The notes below the pieces were generated by a model. It was given only the letters and a program-made list of their open reading frames with translations. It did no database searches and was not told the origin of the DNA. A stretch of 64,000 nt of DNA from Nostoc sphaeroides (GTDB lineage Bacteria > Cyanobacteriota > Cyanobacteriia > Cyanobacteriales > Nostocaceae), in contig NZ_CP031941.1 in NCBI RefSeq assembly GCF_003443655.1, positions 2,599,501 through 2,663,500 of the forward strand, written 5' to 3'. Shown in pieces: positions 33,984 to 43,409 of the stretch (its first letter is position 1; each line of letters begins with the position of its first letter). Position numbers and translations under genes: made by a program.

Positions 33984-34587
33984 TTATGTCTATTCTTGCT
34001 ACATAAATAGTAGATCATGATTGTCAAAAACTCAACTACCTTCTTCCCTAATTTCGCTTACGCTCAATTTTGGTCAGAAGGTGTTTCGTTTTTGACCGCT
34101 TTACATCCACGAACTACGAAGCGTTGAGGCAGGGGTATTACAGCGATTTGATAAAGATGATGTAGCAGATCATCAAAAATTTGCCGAGCATTTTCAGTGC
34201 GATCGCATCCTTCATACTGATGATATTACTGCGGATACTCGCAATGTAGAAATACAGCTAACTGGTTCAGAACCATTTACCTTGACTCCAGATTTCTTAA
34301 TTATCCCAGTTCCCGGCCACACCAAAGGACAAACTGTTTTACTCTACAATAATAAGTTTCTCTTCACTGGCGACCATCTCGCTTGGTCAGAAAGATTGCA
34401 CCAACTGACTGCATTCCACAATGCCTGCTGGTATTCTTGGTCAGAACAGATTAAATCAATGCGTAACTTGGCTAATTACTCTTTTGAGTGGGTGCTACCA
34501 GGTCATGGGCGAAGGTTTCATGCTGATAGAGAAACCATGCGCCAGCAAATGCACAAGTGTATTGAGTTAATGGAATCTTTGGATTGA

Positions 34588-35368
34588 TCAAATAATTTAT
34601 AATTATTCGGTTATATGGCAAAATCCACAAAAAACTTAACCCCCTAACCCCCAATACTGCTCGGTTAAGGAATTTCTTGGTTGAGGCAAGCTGTTCAATA
34701 GCTGGGGGAGAAATGGAGGCTGGCGTTGAGTTTTTGCCTCCCCTGCCTCCCCTGCTTCCCCTGCCTCCCCTGCTTATCCGAGCAGTATTGCCCTAACCCC
34801 CAACTCGTCGCGGGAAGGGGAAAATTTCAAAGTCTTTCTCCTTTAAGGCTACGGTGTACAGACAAGTGCTTTGGTTCAGAACACGAGGGCTTTGGTTCAG
34901 AACACGAAGGCTTTGGTTCAGAACACGAAGGCTTTGGTTCAGAACACGAAGGCTTTGGTTCAGAACACGAAGGCTTTGGTTCAGAACACGAAGGCTTTGG
35001 TTCAGAACACGAAGGCTTTGGTTCAGAACACGAAGGCTTTGGTTCAGAACACGAGGGCTTTGGTTCAGAACACGAGGGCTTTGGTTCAGAACACGAGGGC
35101 TTTGGTTCAGAACACGAAGACTTTGGTTCAGAACACGAGGGCTTTGGTTCAGAACACAAGTCTTTTTTGAGCTTTTGAGAAAATGAAACAGCTTTGCTTT
35201 TCAAGAGGGGTGGTGGGGATTAAAAGTCTGTGCAGCCTCCACTCTAAAAGACTTGTGTGTACACGGTAGCTTTTAAGGAGAGAGATTTAGACAGGTCAAA
35301 CTGTATTGCATACAAACCAGCGATCGCTATAACCTGGGTTTTAGTACCCTTTTAACCAAACACGGATT
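34588..35368. other. Gene-free stretch containing two tandem repeats
   Basis: It holds a short CTCCCCTGC repeat tract (about 34738-34775) and the 21-bp array at 34870-35163. The frames that span the array, in four of six frames, are by-products of the repeat period being a multiple of three. A GCGATCGC lies near 35322. Confidence 0.6.
34870..35163. repeat. 21-bp tandem repeat, 14 copies
   Basis: The unit is TTTGGTTCAGAACACGARGGC, starting at 34870 and every 21 bases to 35143. Copies vary only at one or two bases (GAGG / GAAG / GAAGA / CAAG). In one frame it encodes FGSEHEG heptads, in another WFRTRRL, in a third ALVQNT(K/R); on the minus strand SCSEPKP. No ribosome site or conserved start precedes any of them. 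Confidence 0.95.
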
Positions 35369-36436
35369 ATGAAAAAGCTGATCAATAAGCCAGAAGACTT
35401 TGTACGAGAAAGTCTAGAAGGTATGGCGGCGGCTCATTCCGATTTAATTAAACTGAACTATGATCCCACTTTTGTCTATCGAGCCGATGCACCTATTCCG
35501 GGTAAAGTAGCAATTATTTCAGGTGGTGGCAGTGGACATGAACCAATGCACGCTGGCTTCGTGGGCAAAGGAATGCTTTACGCAGCTTGTCCTGGTGAGG
35601 TTTTCACTTCACCGACTCCTGACCAAATGCTAGAAGCAGCAAAGCAAGTAGATGGAGGCTCAGGTATCCTTTATATCGTCAAAAATTACAGTGGTGATGT
35701 GATGAACTTTGAAATGGCAACGGAGTTAGCTCGTAGTGAGGGCATTCGATCGCTAAATATTTTGATTGATGACGATGTAGCAGTGAAAGATAGTCTCTAT
35801 ACCCAAGGACGGCGGGGTGTGGGAACAACAATACTGGCAGAAAAAATTTGTGGTGCGGCGGCTGAGGCTGGGTATGATTTGCCACAAATAGCAAATTTAT
35901 GTCGCCGAGTAAATCTGAATGGGCGGAGTATGGGAATTGCTCTAACATCTTGTACAGTCCCAGCTAATGGAACACCGACATTTGAATTGAGCGATCGCGA
36001 AATTGAATTAGGTATCGGTATCCACGGTGAGCCAGGAACAGAACGTACAGCTATAAAATCAGTAGATGAGATTACCGAAATATTGACGCGATCGCTCCTT
36101 GAAGATGCACCATACAGCCGCACACTGCGCGAGTGGGATGAAAACAAAGGAGAATGGGTAGATGTAGAACTAACAAATCTCCCATTTACCAAAGGCGATC
36201 GGTTATTAGCTTTCGTCAATAGTATGGGTGGAACCCCGATTTCTGAACTGTATATTGTTTACCGCAAACTCGCCCAAATCTGCGAACAGCAAGGCTTACA
36301 AATTGTGCGAAACTTGATAGGCCCTTACATCACATCTCTAGAAATGCAAGGTTGCTCCATTACCCTGCTGAAATTAGATGATGAAATGATCCGGCTATGG
36401 GATGCACCAGTAAAAACAGCAAGTTGGCGCTGGTAA
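35369..36436 (+). CDS. dhaK: Dihydroxyacetone kinase, DhaK subunit
   Basis: 355 residues, the length of PTS-type DhaK. The covalent substrate-binding His219 is in [19 protein letters not shown] (52-61) and the catalytic Asp110 in NYSGDVMNF are intact. It binds dihydroxyacetone as a hemiaminal-type adduct for phosphorylation by DhaL. It is followed by dhaL with a 63-base gap. No dhaM is nearby. The start ATG at 35369 fits the conserved [12 protein letters not shown]. Confidence 0.95.
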   Translation: MKKLINKPEDFVRESLEGMAAAHSDLIKLNYDPTFVYRADAPIPGKVAIISGGGSGHEPMHAGFVGKGMLYAACPGEVFTSPTPDQMLEAAKQVDGGSGILYIVKNYSGDVMNFEMATELARSEGIRSLNILIDDDVAVKDSLYTQGRRGVGTTILAEKICGAAAEAGYDLPQIANLCRRVNLNGRSMGIALTSCTVPANGTPTFELSDREIELGIGIHGEPGTERTAIKSVDEITEILTRSLLEDAPYSRTLREWDENKGEWVDVELTNLPFTKGDRLLAFVNSMGGTPISELYIVYRKLAQICEQQGLQIVRNLIGPYITSLEMQGCSITLLKLDDEMIRLWDAPVKTASWRW

Positions 36437-36499
36437 ATTTCATAATTACGAATTACGAACTTGTGCCGAGCGAAGTCGAGGTATTACGAATTACGAATT

Positions 36500-37144
36500 A
36501 TGGTGAGTCAGCCGCAGATATTACAGTGGTTGCAAGCTTATGCAACTGAGATAGAGCAGAATAAAGCATATTTGACAGAATTAGATGCTGCGATCGGAGA
36601 TGCTGACCACGGGATCAATATGGATCGCGGTTTTAAAAAGGTAAGCGCTCAGTTACCAACTCTTACAGACAAGGACATCAGCAGTATTCTCAAAGCTGTG
36701 AGTATGACCTTAATTTCTTCCATTGGCGGTGCTAGTGGCCCTCTTTATGGCACCTGGTTTTTGCGAGCCAGTACAGCAGTAGTTGATAAACAAGAATTAA
36801 CAGAACAAGATGTGTTAGGGCTACTCCAAGCAGGCTTAGACGGCGTGCTACAACGTGGCAAAGCGCAACTAGGAGACAAAACAATGGTAGATGTGCTATC
36901 TCCGGCTGTAGCCGCTTTTGGGCAAGCTGTAGGAGAAAGTAAAGGGACGCTGGAAGCTATGCAACAGGCTGTAGCAGCAGCCCAAAGGGGGTTGCAAGAA
37001 ACTATACCGATGCAGGCGAAAAAGGGACGGGCTAGCTACCTGGGGGAACGGAGTATCGGACATCCAGATCCAGGAGGGACTTCTGCTTATTTGATGTTGA
37101 AGATTTTGTTAGGTGTATTGGAAACTAAGCTGTTACGCAAATAA
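36500..37144 (+). CDS. dhaL: Dihydroxyacetone kinase, DhaL subunit
   Basis: 214 residues from ATG 36500 (MVSQPQILQWL); an upstream GTG at 36461 would add residues encoded by an ATTACGAATT repeat and is rejected. The nucleotide and metal site is visible in LDAAIGDADHGINMDRGF (Asp/Asp/Asp) and IGGASGPLYGT. The C-terminal GRASYLGERSIGHPDPGGTSAYLML is the family's closing block. With DhaK it converts dihydroxyacetone to its phosphate. In the enteric system DhaL keeps a bound ADP that is re-phosphorylated by DhaM; without DhaM here the donor is unclear. Confidence 0.95.
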   Translation: MVSQPQILQWLQAYATEIEQNKAYLTELDAAIGDADHGINMDRGFKKVSAQLPTLTDKDISSILKAVSMTLISSIGGASGPLYGTWFLRASTAVVDKQELTEQDVLGLLQAGLDGVLQRGKAQLGDKTMVDVLSPAVAAFGQAVGESKGTLEAMQQAVAAAQRGLQETIPMQAKKGRASYLGERSIGHPDPGGTSAYLMLKILLGVLETKLLRK

Positions 37145-37367
37145 GATTGCACATCAACTGGTGAGGTTGTCCTTTATCATTTGTCCAAAGTCCAATTGGT
37201 AAACACAAATGACTAATGACTAATGACGGTCTACACGGAGTTTGTGCAATATGTAGGCGCGTTAGCTTATTTGAGATTCAGAAGTTGAAGTAAATTTTGA
37301 AGCTTAAAATTATTCCAACTCAAAATTACTCAAGTTTCAATAGTTAAATGCTAATTCAATATTTATT

Positions 37368-37405
37368 GAGGCTCTGACTCAATTTATCACTGTATGCAGA
37401 GCCTC
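37368..37405 (-). terminator. Hairpin after the Pmp3/YqaE-like gene
   Basis: GAGGCTCTG and CAGAGCCTC form a perfect 9-bp stem with a 20-base loop, 21 bases beyond the stop; a weak AATAAAT tail follows on the minus strand. Confidence 0.45.
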
Positions 37406-37425
37406 AAACCTACCGCCACAAAGAA

Positions 37426-37584
37426 TTATTTCTTAGCAATTATCCATACTGCGTGAATAATCCCAGGAATGTAACCAAAAAGTGTCAAAACTATATTAAT
37501 CCAAAAGTCTATACCAAAACCTACTTGCAAAAACACTCCCAGAGGCGGCACGAAAATGGCACACAAAATCCGAACTAAATCCAT
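37426..37584 (-). CDS. Pmp3/YqaE-family small membrane protein
   Basis: 52 residues, starting MDLVRILCAIFVPPLGVF. It has two hydrophobic helices joined by a short loop, the FVPPLGVFLQVG motif and the FWINIVLTLFGYIPGIIHAVW block that define the Pmp3 (YqaE, plasma membrane proteolipid 3) family. An AGGAGG lies seven bases before the ATG, a textbook ribosome site. In yeast and plants homologues help membrane potential and salt tolerance; the bacterial role is mostly unknown. It is a stand-alone gene. Confidence 0.9.
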   Translation of the reverse strand: MDLVRILCAIFVPPLGVFLQVGFGIDFWINIVLTLFGYIPGIIHAVWIIAKK

Positions 37585-37725
37585 TTAAACCTCCTACTCA
37601 TCTCCCAAGAAACAGCTTGTTGGCAAAGTTATTCACCACTGCTCAAGCATATTTGTACCTTTCAAAGATAACATTTCCTCTCTTAATCTAGCTCACGGTT
37701 AAGATGCGGTAAACCGCACTCGATA

Positions 37726-38073
37726 TTAGCCACCGCTAATTTTAGCTTTGTAACCTAGTTTGGTCAAAATTTCGACAATTTTTTGCTTGTGTTCGCCCTG
37801 AATTTCAATTTCGTTATCTTTAACTGTCCCACCTGTGCCGCACTGGGTTTTCAACTGCTTCACCAAATCAGCCAAGGTTTCTGGTTTGGCTTGAAAACCG
37901 CTAATCACTGTAACGGTTTTGCCTTTGCGTCCTTTGCGGGAAGCTTGTACTTTGAGATTTTGCTGTTGTGCAGGAAGTTCTGGAATTGGTCTTTCTGTGG
38001 CTGCGGAGTTGTCGTTGCCAAATTCGCGGTAGACAAAGCTTTTGTCAGAAGATTTGGGATTTGAAGAAGACAT
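37726..38073 (-). CDS. SUI1/YciH-family translation initiation factor
   Basis: 115 residues from ATG 38073 (MSSSNPKSSDKSFVYREFG); an upstream in-frame Met adds non-conserved residues. After a disordered N-terminus, the SUI1 fold begins near residue 42: KVQASRKGRKGKTVTVISGF, LADLVKQLKTQCGTGGTVK, IEIQGEHKQKIVEILTKLGYKAK. The Arg/Lys-rich loop and CGTGGTVKD turn are the RNA-contact region of eIF1. It may check start-codon choice on the small ribosomal subunit. Confidence 0.92.
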   Translation of the reverse strand: MSSSNPKSSDKSFVYREFGNDNSAATERPIPELPAQQQNLKVQASRKGRKGKTVTVISGFQAKPETLADLVKQLKTQCGTGGTVKDNEIEIQGEHKQKIVEILTKLGYKAKISGG

Positions 38074-38280
38074 AAAATGAATATTTAAGAAAATTTCAAA
38101 GGCAGTGGAAACTTCTACGCAACCATTCTGCTGGAATATCAATTTCTAGGCTAACATCACAAATCCATTGCGAGGGATTCAAAGTAATTGGGCATGGGAG
38201 ATTGGGCATTGGGCATTGGGTATTGAGGAAGAATTTAGTTTCCAGCCTCCAGATATAACCTGGATATGCCCCAAACTTTC

Positions 38281-38319
38281 TATAATAATTAAGTGATTCC
38301 CCTCATTGAAAACAGCCCG
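38281..38319 (+). promoter_or_regulatory. Possible -10 box before trpB
   Basis: TATAATAATT lies at 38281-38290, about 30 bases before the GTG start. No -35 match was scored. Confidence 0.3.
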
Positions 38320-39554
38320 TGACTATCACTCCCCTATCTCCAAATTCAACTGCTCAAGTTCCAGATACGCTAGGTCGCTTTGGACGCTTCGGCGGTAAGT
38401 ATGTACCTGAAACGCTGATGCCCGCTCTTACTGAACTAGAAACAGCTTATCAGCAATACCGCAATGACCCTGGTTTTCAAGCAGAACTACAGCAGTTGTT
38501 ACGGGACTATGTAGGACGTGCCACACCATTATATTTTGCTGAACGCCTAACTGCTCATTATGCCCGACCCGATCGCACCGGGCCACAAATTTACTTAAAA
38601 CGCGAGGATTTAAATCATACTGGCGCTCATAAAATTAACAACGCCCTTGGTCAGGTATTGTTGGCGAAACGCATGGGTAAGCAACGGATTATTGCCGAAA
38701 CGGGTGCTGGCCAACACGGAGTTGCCACAGCTACAGTTTGCGCTCGTTTTGGGCTGGAATGCGTAATATACATGGGCGTTCATGACATGGAACGCCAAGC
38801 TTTAAATGTGTTCAGAATGCGGTTGATGGGGGCAGAAGTGCATCCGGTGGAAGCGGGAACTGGAACCCTCAAGGATGCCACTTCTGAAGCAATCCGCGAT
38901 TGGGTGACAAATGTAGAAACAACTCACTACATTCTCGGTTCAGTAGCAGGCCCCCATCCTTACCCGATGATGGTACGTGATTTCCATGCAGTAATCGGGC
39001 AAGAAACTCGCGCCCAAGCAATCCAAAAGTGGGGTGTATTGCCTGATATTCTCTTGGCTTGCGTGGGTGGTGGTTCCAATGCTATGGGATTATTTTATGA
39101 ATTTATGAATGAGCCTTCCATACGGTTCATTGGGGTTGAGGCAGCAGGAGAAGGTGTCAATACTGAAAAACACGCAGCAACCTTGACAAAAGGGCGAGTT
39201 GGTGTATTACACGGAGCAATGAGCTATCTTCTGCAAGATGAGGATGGGCAAATTATTGAGGCGCACTCAATTAGTGCAGGTTTAGATTATCCCGGTGTGG
39301 GGCCAGAACACAGTTATTTGAAAGATACTGGTCGCGCTGAATACTATAGTGTGACGGATGCAGAAGCTTTAGCGGCATTTCAGCGATTATCGAAATTGGA
39401 AGGGATTATCCCGGCATTAGAAACAGCCCATGCGATCGCCTACCTCGAAACCCTATGTCCTCAACTAACCGACAGTCCTCGGATTGTAATTAACTGCTCT
39501 GGACGTGGCGATAAGGATGTACAAACAGTAGCCAAGTTCTTAAATGATGCGTAA
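38319..39554 (+). CDS. trpB: Tryptophan synthase beta chain
   Basis: 411 residues starting with GTG. PLP-dependent fold type II enzyme: Lys in [16 protein letters not shown] (about residue 102) forms the Schiff base; [14 protein letters not shown], the phosphate cup [15 protein letters not shown] and the C-terminal [18 protein letters not shown] are all intact. It condenses indole with serine to form tryptophan. It is not accompanied by trpA, trpC or other trp genes here, as usual in cyanobacteria where trp genes are scattered; some of these genomes carry a second trpB. Confidence 0.97.
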   Translation: MTITPLSPNSTAQVPDTLGRFGRFGGKYVPETLMPALTELETAYQQYRNDPGFQAELQQLLRDYVGRATPLYFAERLTAHYARPDRTGPQIYLKREDLNHTGAHKINNALGQVLLAKRMGKQRIIAETGAGQHGVATATVCARFGLECVIYMGVHDMERQALNVFRMRLMGAEVHPVEAGTGTLKDATSEAIRDWVTNVETTHYILGSVAGPHPYPMMVRDFHAVIGQETRAQAIQKWGVLPDILLACVGGGSNAMGLFYEFMNEPSIRFIGVEAAGEGVNTEKHAATLTKGRVGVLHGAMSYLLQDEDGQIIEAHSISAGLDYPGVGPEHSYLKDTGRAEYYSVTDAEALAAFQRLSKLEGIIPALETAHAIAYLETLCPQLTDSPRIVINCSGRGDKDVQTVAKFLNDA

Positions 39555-39586
39555 GTATACGTAAAATCATTGGGAAAAAGCAATAA

Positions 39587-39707
39587 GGGAACTCCAAAAA
39601 ATAAATTATTCCACATTAAAGTCGTTGACTGTTGACTGAAAATTCGTGAACCGTCAACGGTCAACACTGAACAATAGCAATGGAATATTTTTTTACTTGG
39701 AAGTCCC
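39587..39707. mobile_element. MITE-like element, family with GGGAACTCC ends (121 bp)
   Basis: Imperfect terminal inverted repeats GGGAACTCCAA / TTGGAAGTCCC, flanked by TAA on both sides (39584-39586 and 39708-39710). A second copy lies at 50071-50205. The interior contains GTTGACTGTTGACTG units and an inverted CAACGGTCAAC. Confidence 0.82.
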
Positions 39708-40383
39708 TAAATAGGATCAACAATTCCAACACCCTATGCTATCGCAACCAACTCACGACGAGTTGGCAGGCCAAAATTTGGTGCAAAGTTTGAGAATGCA
39801 CATTTTTAGGAATATATCTCCCAATACGCTTGGGTTAGCGCCAAAAACCTATAAACTGCGTAGGTTGGGTTGAGGAACGAAACCCAACATTTTCGCTGGT
39901 TTGTTGGGTTTCACTTCGTACCCCTACGAGGATATTGCTATAACCCAACCTACAATTATCTTAAAATAAACGTATTTATTAATACTCGTATTCTTTGCTG
40001 CCATCAGTATTAATACTAAATTATGTAGTATACTGATATTCAACCATAATTCATAATACTGAGATTTACTTAAGTATTAGCACTGCCTTGTATTATCGAA
40101 ATGTAGTTTTTGTAACTAATATTGACTAAGCATAAAAATCTTCGTGTATTACAAAATGAAGTTTGGAAAGTAGGTTAGATAAAATAATCATACTAATGAT
40201 GGAGGAAATTTTTTTTTATAAACAGTAATATTTTTTCGTAATTCTATGCATTTTAAAGTTTAGTGGTAGTTTTTGAACAAAAAACGCCATAAACAGAGGT
40301 ATATAGACCTACAATCAAGTTGTCAGATTGATACTAGCTTGGTTAAGCTTTCTGGAGCTAGAGTTTCAGTAAGTTATCAGCAA
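39708..40383. other. Gene-free stretch before the double-CAP gene
   Basis: It holds a GTAGGTTGGGTT...AACCCAACCTAC repeat (39860-39953) and an AT-rich 300-base tract. An in-frame start at 40273 for the next gene would need TTG and codes for a hydrophilic stretch; I do not use it. Confidence 0.5.
39860..39953. repeat. Inverted-repeat element GTAGGTTGGGTT / AACCCAACCTAC
   Basis: The 12-base ends are perfect inverted repeats 94 bases apart. A second copy at 58387-58461 has the same ends and the same GAGGAACGAAACCCAACATTTT segment. Confidence 0.85.
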
Positions 40384-41433
40384 ATGATTAAAACAACAAT
40401 CTACAGTGTTGCTTTGGGCACTATCATTCTCGGTAGTGGAGCGATCGCTACTCCTGTAACAAATTCAACTTTTACGCCGACAGCTTCAAGTGTATCGAAT
40501 AGCACTTTGAAAATTGCAGCATCCAATGTTAACGCTGCTGCTTTAGAAGAGGCGGTTTTCAAACAAATTAATGACTACAGAGTTTCCCAAGGATTAAAAA
40601 AGCTGACTCGTAATTCTGCCATTGATAATCAAGCCAGGATTCACAGTCAGAATATGGCTCAAGGTAAGGTTCCCGTTGGACATACGGGAGCTTTACAACG
40701 TGTTAAAGCAGTCGGTATTCCCTACAGTTCAGCTGGTGAAAATGTCGCTACTAACTATGGATATAGTGACCCTGTGACGACAGCTGTTCAAGGCTGGCTC
40801 AAAAGTCCAGGGCATCTTGCTAATATCAGAGGTAATTTTGAAAAGACTGGGATTGGTGTTGTCGTTAGCAACAACAGTAGAGGCGAAATCTTCTTCACAC
40901 AAATTTTCTTTACTCCTGCAACAACTCCTGCAACAACTCCTGCAACAACTCCTGTAACACCTCCTGCAACAACTCCTGTAACACCTCCAACTGTTACACC
41001 GACAAGCTCTAACGTCTCAAATAATACTGGTAAACTCTCAGGATCTAAGATTGACATTGCTGCTTTAGAAAAGGCGGTTTTCAAACAAATTAATGACTAC
41101 AGAGTTTCCCAAGGATTAAAAAAGCTGACTCGTAATTCTGCCATCGATAATCAAGCCAGGATTCACAGTCAGGATATGGCTAATCGTAAAGTTCCCTTTG
41201 GGCATACGGGATTTTCAGAACGTGTTAAAGCAGTCGATATTCCTTACAGTTCAGCTGGTGAAAATGTCGCTTACAACCTGGGATATAGCGATCCTGTGAC
41301 GAAAGCTGTTCAAGGCTGGCTCAAGAGTTCAGGGCATCTAGCCAATATCAAAGGTAATTATGAGAAAACGGGGATTGGTGTCGCTACTAACAGTAGAGGC
41401 GAAATCCACTTCACACAACTTTTCTTTCGCTGA
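40384..41433 (+). CDS. Secreted protein with two CAP (SCP/PR-1-like) domains
   Basis: 349 residues from ATG 40384, where the product starts MIKTTIYSVALGTIILGSG with a signal peptide. Two CAP domains, each with ARIHSQ(N/D)MA, a His in the (V/F)GHTG turn, SAGENVA and GWLKS(P/S)GHLANI, are joined by a Thr/Pro linker made of ATTP and VTPP repeats. The two halves are almost identical in DNA over about 110-base blocks (for example near 40556 and 41068), so the second domain arose by recent duplication or is being homogenised. CAP domains bind lipids or act as extracellular proteins; some are nucleases or proteases, but this role is not predictable here. Confidence 0.9.
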   Translation: MIKTTIYSVALGTIILGSGAIATPVTNSTFTPTASSVSNSTLKIAASNVNAAALEEAVFKQINDYRVSQGLKKLTRNSAIDNQARIHSQNMAQGKVPVGHTGALQRVKAVGIPYSSAGENVATNYGYSDPVTTAVQGWLKSPGHLANIRGNFEKTGIGVVVSNNSRGEIFFTQIFFTPATTPATTPATTPVTPPATTPVTPPTVTPTSSNVSNNTGKLSGSKIDIAALEKAVFKQINDYRVSQGLKKLTRNSAIDNQARIHSQDMANRKVPFGHTGFSERVKAVDIPYSSAGENVAYNLGYSDPVTKAVQGWLKSSGHLANIKGNYEKTGIGVATNSRGEIHFTQLFFR

Positions 41434-41781
41434 TAGATTTGGTAGAATTTAGGTTTTTTCTCAAATTCTCCAGACTTGAGGCTGCTAGCAAAGCTTTTGC
41501 TAGATATTGAATAATGTAGTTTCAATGACATTTGTCTATTGAATACTACATTATTTTTTTAGTAATTCATGAAAATCTTAAATTATCAGCAAAAATAACC
41601 GTAATTTTACGATGCTGACCTATTGAAGTATTGACAATTGCAAATCATTTTTTGTAGTTCCTACACAAGGATGTAGCCAGATTGCCAAAATTCATCAATC
41701 CTTAATAGTATCGTGGTATATATCGTCGGAACAATAGGGTAGAGTATAAGTCTTATATCTCTACATATTACGCAATTCTCC
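41434..41781. other. Gene-free stretch between the two CAP genes
   Basis: AT-rich, about 350 bases. An imperfect inverted pair AATAATGTAGTTTCAATGACA / TGTCTATTGAATACTACATTATT (about 41511-41556) forms a hairpin that may end the first CAP transcript. Nothing else is recognised. Confidence 0.4.
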
Positions 41782-42330
41782 ATGTTCCGACAAACTGCTT
41801 TTGGCATCGCTTTAAGTGCGCTTGTCCTTGCTAGTGGGTTAACGACTGTTCCGATACCAAATAATCCTTCTACGAATACATCCACCCGTAATAAGCTGTT
41901 GTCGCTTTTTTCCAGTCAGGTTGCAATATCGACTCCTACTTTTAAGACTACGGAGCTAGAAAAATCCGTTTTTAACGAAATTAATCGATATCGGGCTTCT
42001 AAAGGGCTGCCAAAGTTGACCCTAAATGCAAATATTACTCGACAGGCAAGAATTCATAGTCAAAATATGGCTAAAGGTAAAACACCATTTAGCCATCAGG
42101 GATTTGAACGGCGAGTCAATGTTATCCCTATTCGCTACAGCAGTGCGGCGGAAAATGTAGCTTTCAATCGGGGATATAGTAACCCTGTGGATGAAGCTGT
42201 TACTGGTTGGATTAAGAGTCCGGGACATCTAAAGAACCTTAAAGGAAATTATAACCTCACTGGAATTGGCGTTGCTACTAATAATCAAGGCGAAGTCTAC
42301 CTTACACAGCTTTTCTTTCGCACTAGGTAG
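41782..42330 (+). CDS. Secreted single-CAP-domain protein
   Basis: 182 residues. Signal peptide at 1-24 (RQTAFGIALSALVLASG). One CAP domain: RYRASKGLPKLTLN, ARIHSQNMAKGKTPFSHQGF with the first conserved His, SSAAENVAFNRGYS, and GWIKSPGHLKNLKGNYNLTGIGVA with the second. Its sequence is clearly paralogous to the double-CAP protein just upstream, so the pair arose by local duplication. It is probably extracellular. Confidence 0.9.
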   Translation: MFRQTAFGIALSALVLASGLTTVPIPNNPSTNTSTRNKLLSLFSSQVAISTPTFKTTELEKSVFNEINRYRASKGLPKLTLNANITRQARIHSQNMAKGKTPFSHQGFERRVNVIPIRYSSAAENVAFNRGYSNPVDEAVTGWIKSPGHLKNLKGNYNLTGIGVATNNQGEVYLTQLFFRTR

Positions 42331-42501
42331 ATTTAACGTGTCGCAAAAGTCCCCACCTTCAATGTACTCTAATGGTAGGTATTGTGAACTCTTGATGAAC
42401 GCGAACAGCGTCAGGAAGTGAGGATTGCATCTGGAATTGATTTAAAACTCAAGTAAAAACAATTTTATTTGCTGGACAGTGCTATTATTTTTGAACAATT
42501 C

Positions 42502-43131
42502 ATGACATTACAAGATTTTCAGGTGAGCGATCGCGATCTGGGCGATGCAGCCCTAGTAGAGTATTTAGAATCAACTGCGATCGCAGTTGATACAGAAACG
42601 ATGGGATTATTGCCACAACGCGATAGGTTGTGTCTTGTCCAATTGTGCAACGAATTCGGGAAAGTGACTGCAATCCGCATCGCCAAAGGACAAGCTGATG
42701 CGCCAAACTTAAAAAAACTCTTGGAAGGGGCGAATGTCGTAAAAGTGTTTCACTTTGCTCGCTTTGACCTTGCGACTTTGCGAGCTAATCTGGGGATTCA
42801 GGTTAGACCTGTTTTTTGTACCAAAATTGCTAGTAAATTAGCCCGTACTTACACAAATCGCCACGGACTTAAAGATGTGGTGCAAGAGTTAGAACAAGTA
42901 GAACTGGATAAAAGCTCTCAAAGTTCTGATTGGGGTAACGCCGCTAGTTTATCTGAAGCTCAACTGAGTTATGCTGCCAATGATGTGCGCTATTTACTTA
43001 GTGTGCAGCACAAGCTAACAGAAATGCTCAAACGAGAAGAACGTTGGAAAATTGCTCAAGAATGTTTTGAATTCCTGCCAACAATAGTTTCGTTGGATTT
43101 GTTGCAGTTTAAAGATTTGTTTGAACATTAA
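42502..43131 (+). CDS. rnd: Ribonuclease D-like 3'-5' exonuclease
   Basis: 209 residues from ATG 42502; 11 upstream codons starting at TTG are less likely. The DEDDy catalytic residues are visible: Asp30 and Glu32 in AVDTETMG, Asp89 in VFHFARFDLATL, and Tyr157/Asp161 in LSYAANDVRYLL. It lacks the HRDC domain of E. coli RNase D, so it is the short form common in cyanobacteria. It is likely to trim tRNA or other structured RNA 3' ends. There is no operon partner. Confidence 0.93.
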   Translation: MTLQDFQVSDRDLGDAALVEYLESTAIAVDTETMGLLPQRDRLCLVQLCNEFGKVTAIRIAKGQADAPNLKKLLEGANVVKVFHFARFDLATLRANLGIQVRPVFCTKIASKLARTYTNRHGLKDVVQELEQVELDKSSQSSDWGNAASLSEAQLSYAANDVRYLLSVQHKLTEMLKREERWKIAQECFEFLPTIVSLDLLQFKDLFEH

Positions 43132-43254
43132 TCCAAGAATAAACCTCTTGCAAAGGTTTTGCTCTGGAGTAAGTACAAGCATTGCAAGAGAAAATATTCT
43201 ATATTTATTTCGATTTCTGAATTGTGACTTCTCTGGTCATGAGAAATTAAGATT

Positions 43255-43382
43255 AGACCTCTTGGAAAATTCACTACACTAACACCTTAGCCCTAACCTG
43301 TCCCCGCAAACAAAGAGGGGAGACTTTGATATAAGCCAAAGGTAGAGTGCGGTTCTCATTATTGATTTATGCAAGAGGTCTA
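43255..43382. mobile_element. MITE-like repeat with AGACCTCTTG ends (128 bp)
   Basis: TAGACCTCTTG at 43255-43265 and CAAGAGGTCTA at 43372-43382 are inverted repeats with TA at the outer edges. Related single ends occur near 3968 and 43141. Confidence 0.65.
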
Positions 43383-43409
43383 TTGCTAATTTTCTAAGTT
43401 ATTTTTTGC

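Larger units (their letters stand above)
32728..34150 (-). mobile_element. IS200/IS605-type TnpB-only element, 1,423 bp
   Basis: The boundaries are inferred from the exact rebuilding of the host frame. The end near the tnpB stop has a 9-bp hairpin CCCCACCCT/AGGGTGGGG at 32738-32764, typical of IS605-type ends. No target duplication is expected for this family and none is seen. No tnpA is present, so it depends on a transposase elsewhere. The sequence next to the element on the tnpB 5' side reads TTTAT on the minus strand, a plausible target-adjacent motif. Confidence 0.85.
32289..34587 (+). pseudogene. Ferredoxin / metallo-beta-lactamase-fold fusion gene split by a TnpB element
   Basis: Part one (32289-32727) encodes a small ferredoxin-like domain with CIDCDTCRWMAPEVF (residues 20-34) and the start of a metallo-hydrolase ([32 protein letters not shown]). 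Part two resumes at 34151. Joining 32727 to 34151 gives an exact frame of 291 residues and restores LTHKDDVADHQKF, the metal-binding HXDDXXDH-type motif, which the insertion cuts after the first base of its His codon. Later ligands are present: PVPGHTKG, LFTGDH and VLPGHGRRFH. The rebuilt enzyme is a cyanobacterial MBL-fold hydrolase with an N-terminal 4Fe-4S-type domain; its substrate is unknown. The current product is a 155-residue truncated form. Confidence 0.88.

Noticed and set aside
32745..34150. CRISPR-Cas12 remnant
   Set aside because: The RuvC and zinc-finger protein is a normal-length TnpB with IS605-type ends and no repeat array.
34726..35204. Long frames across the 21-bp repeat on both strands
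   Set aside because: All follow from a repeat period divisible by three; no ribosome site or conserved start, and four frames are open at once.
36461..36499. Upstream GTG start of dhaL
   Set aside because: Adds residues encoded by an ATTACGAATT repeat; ATG 36500 starts the conserved protein.
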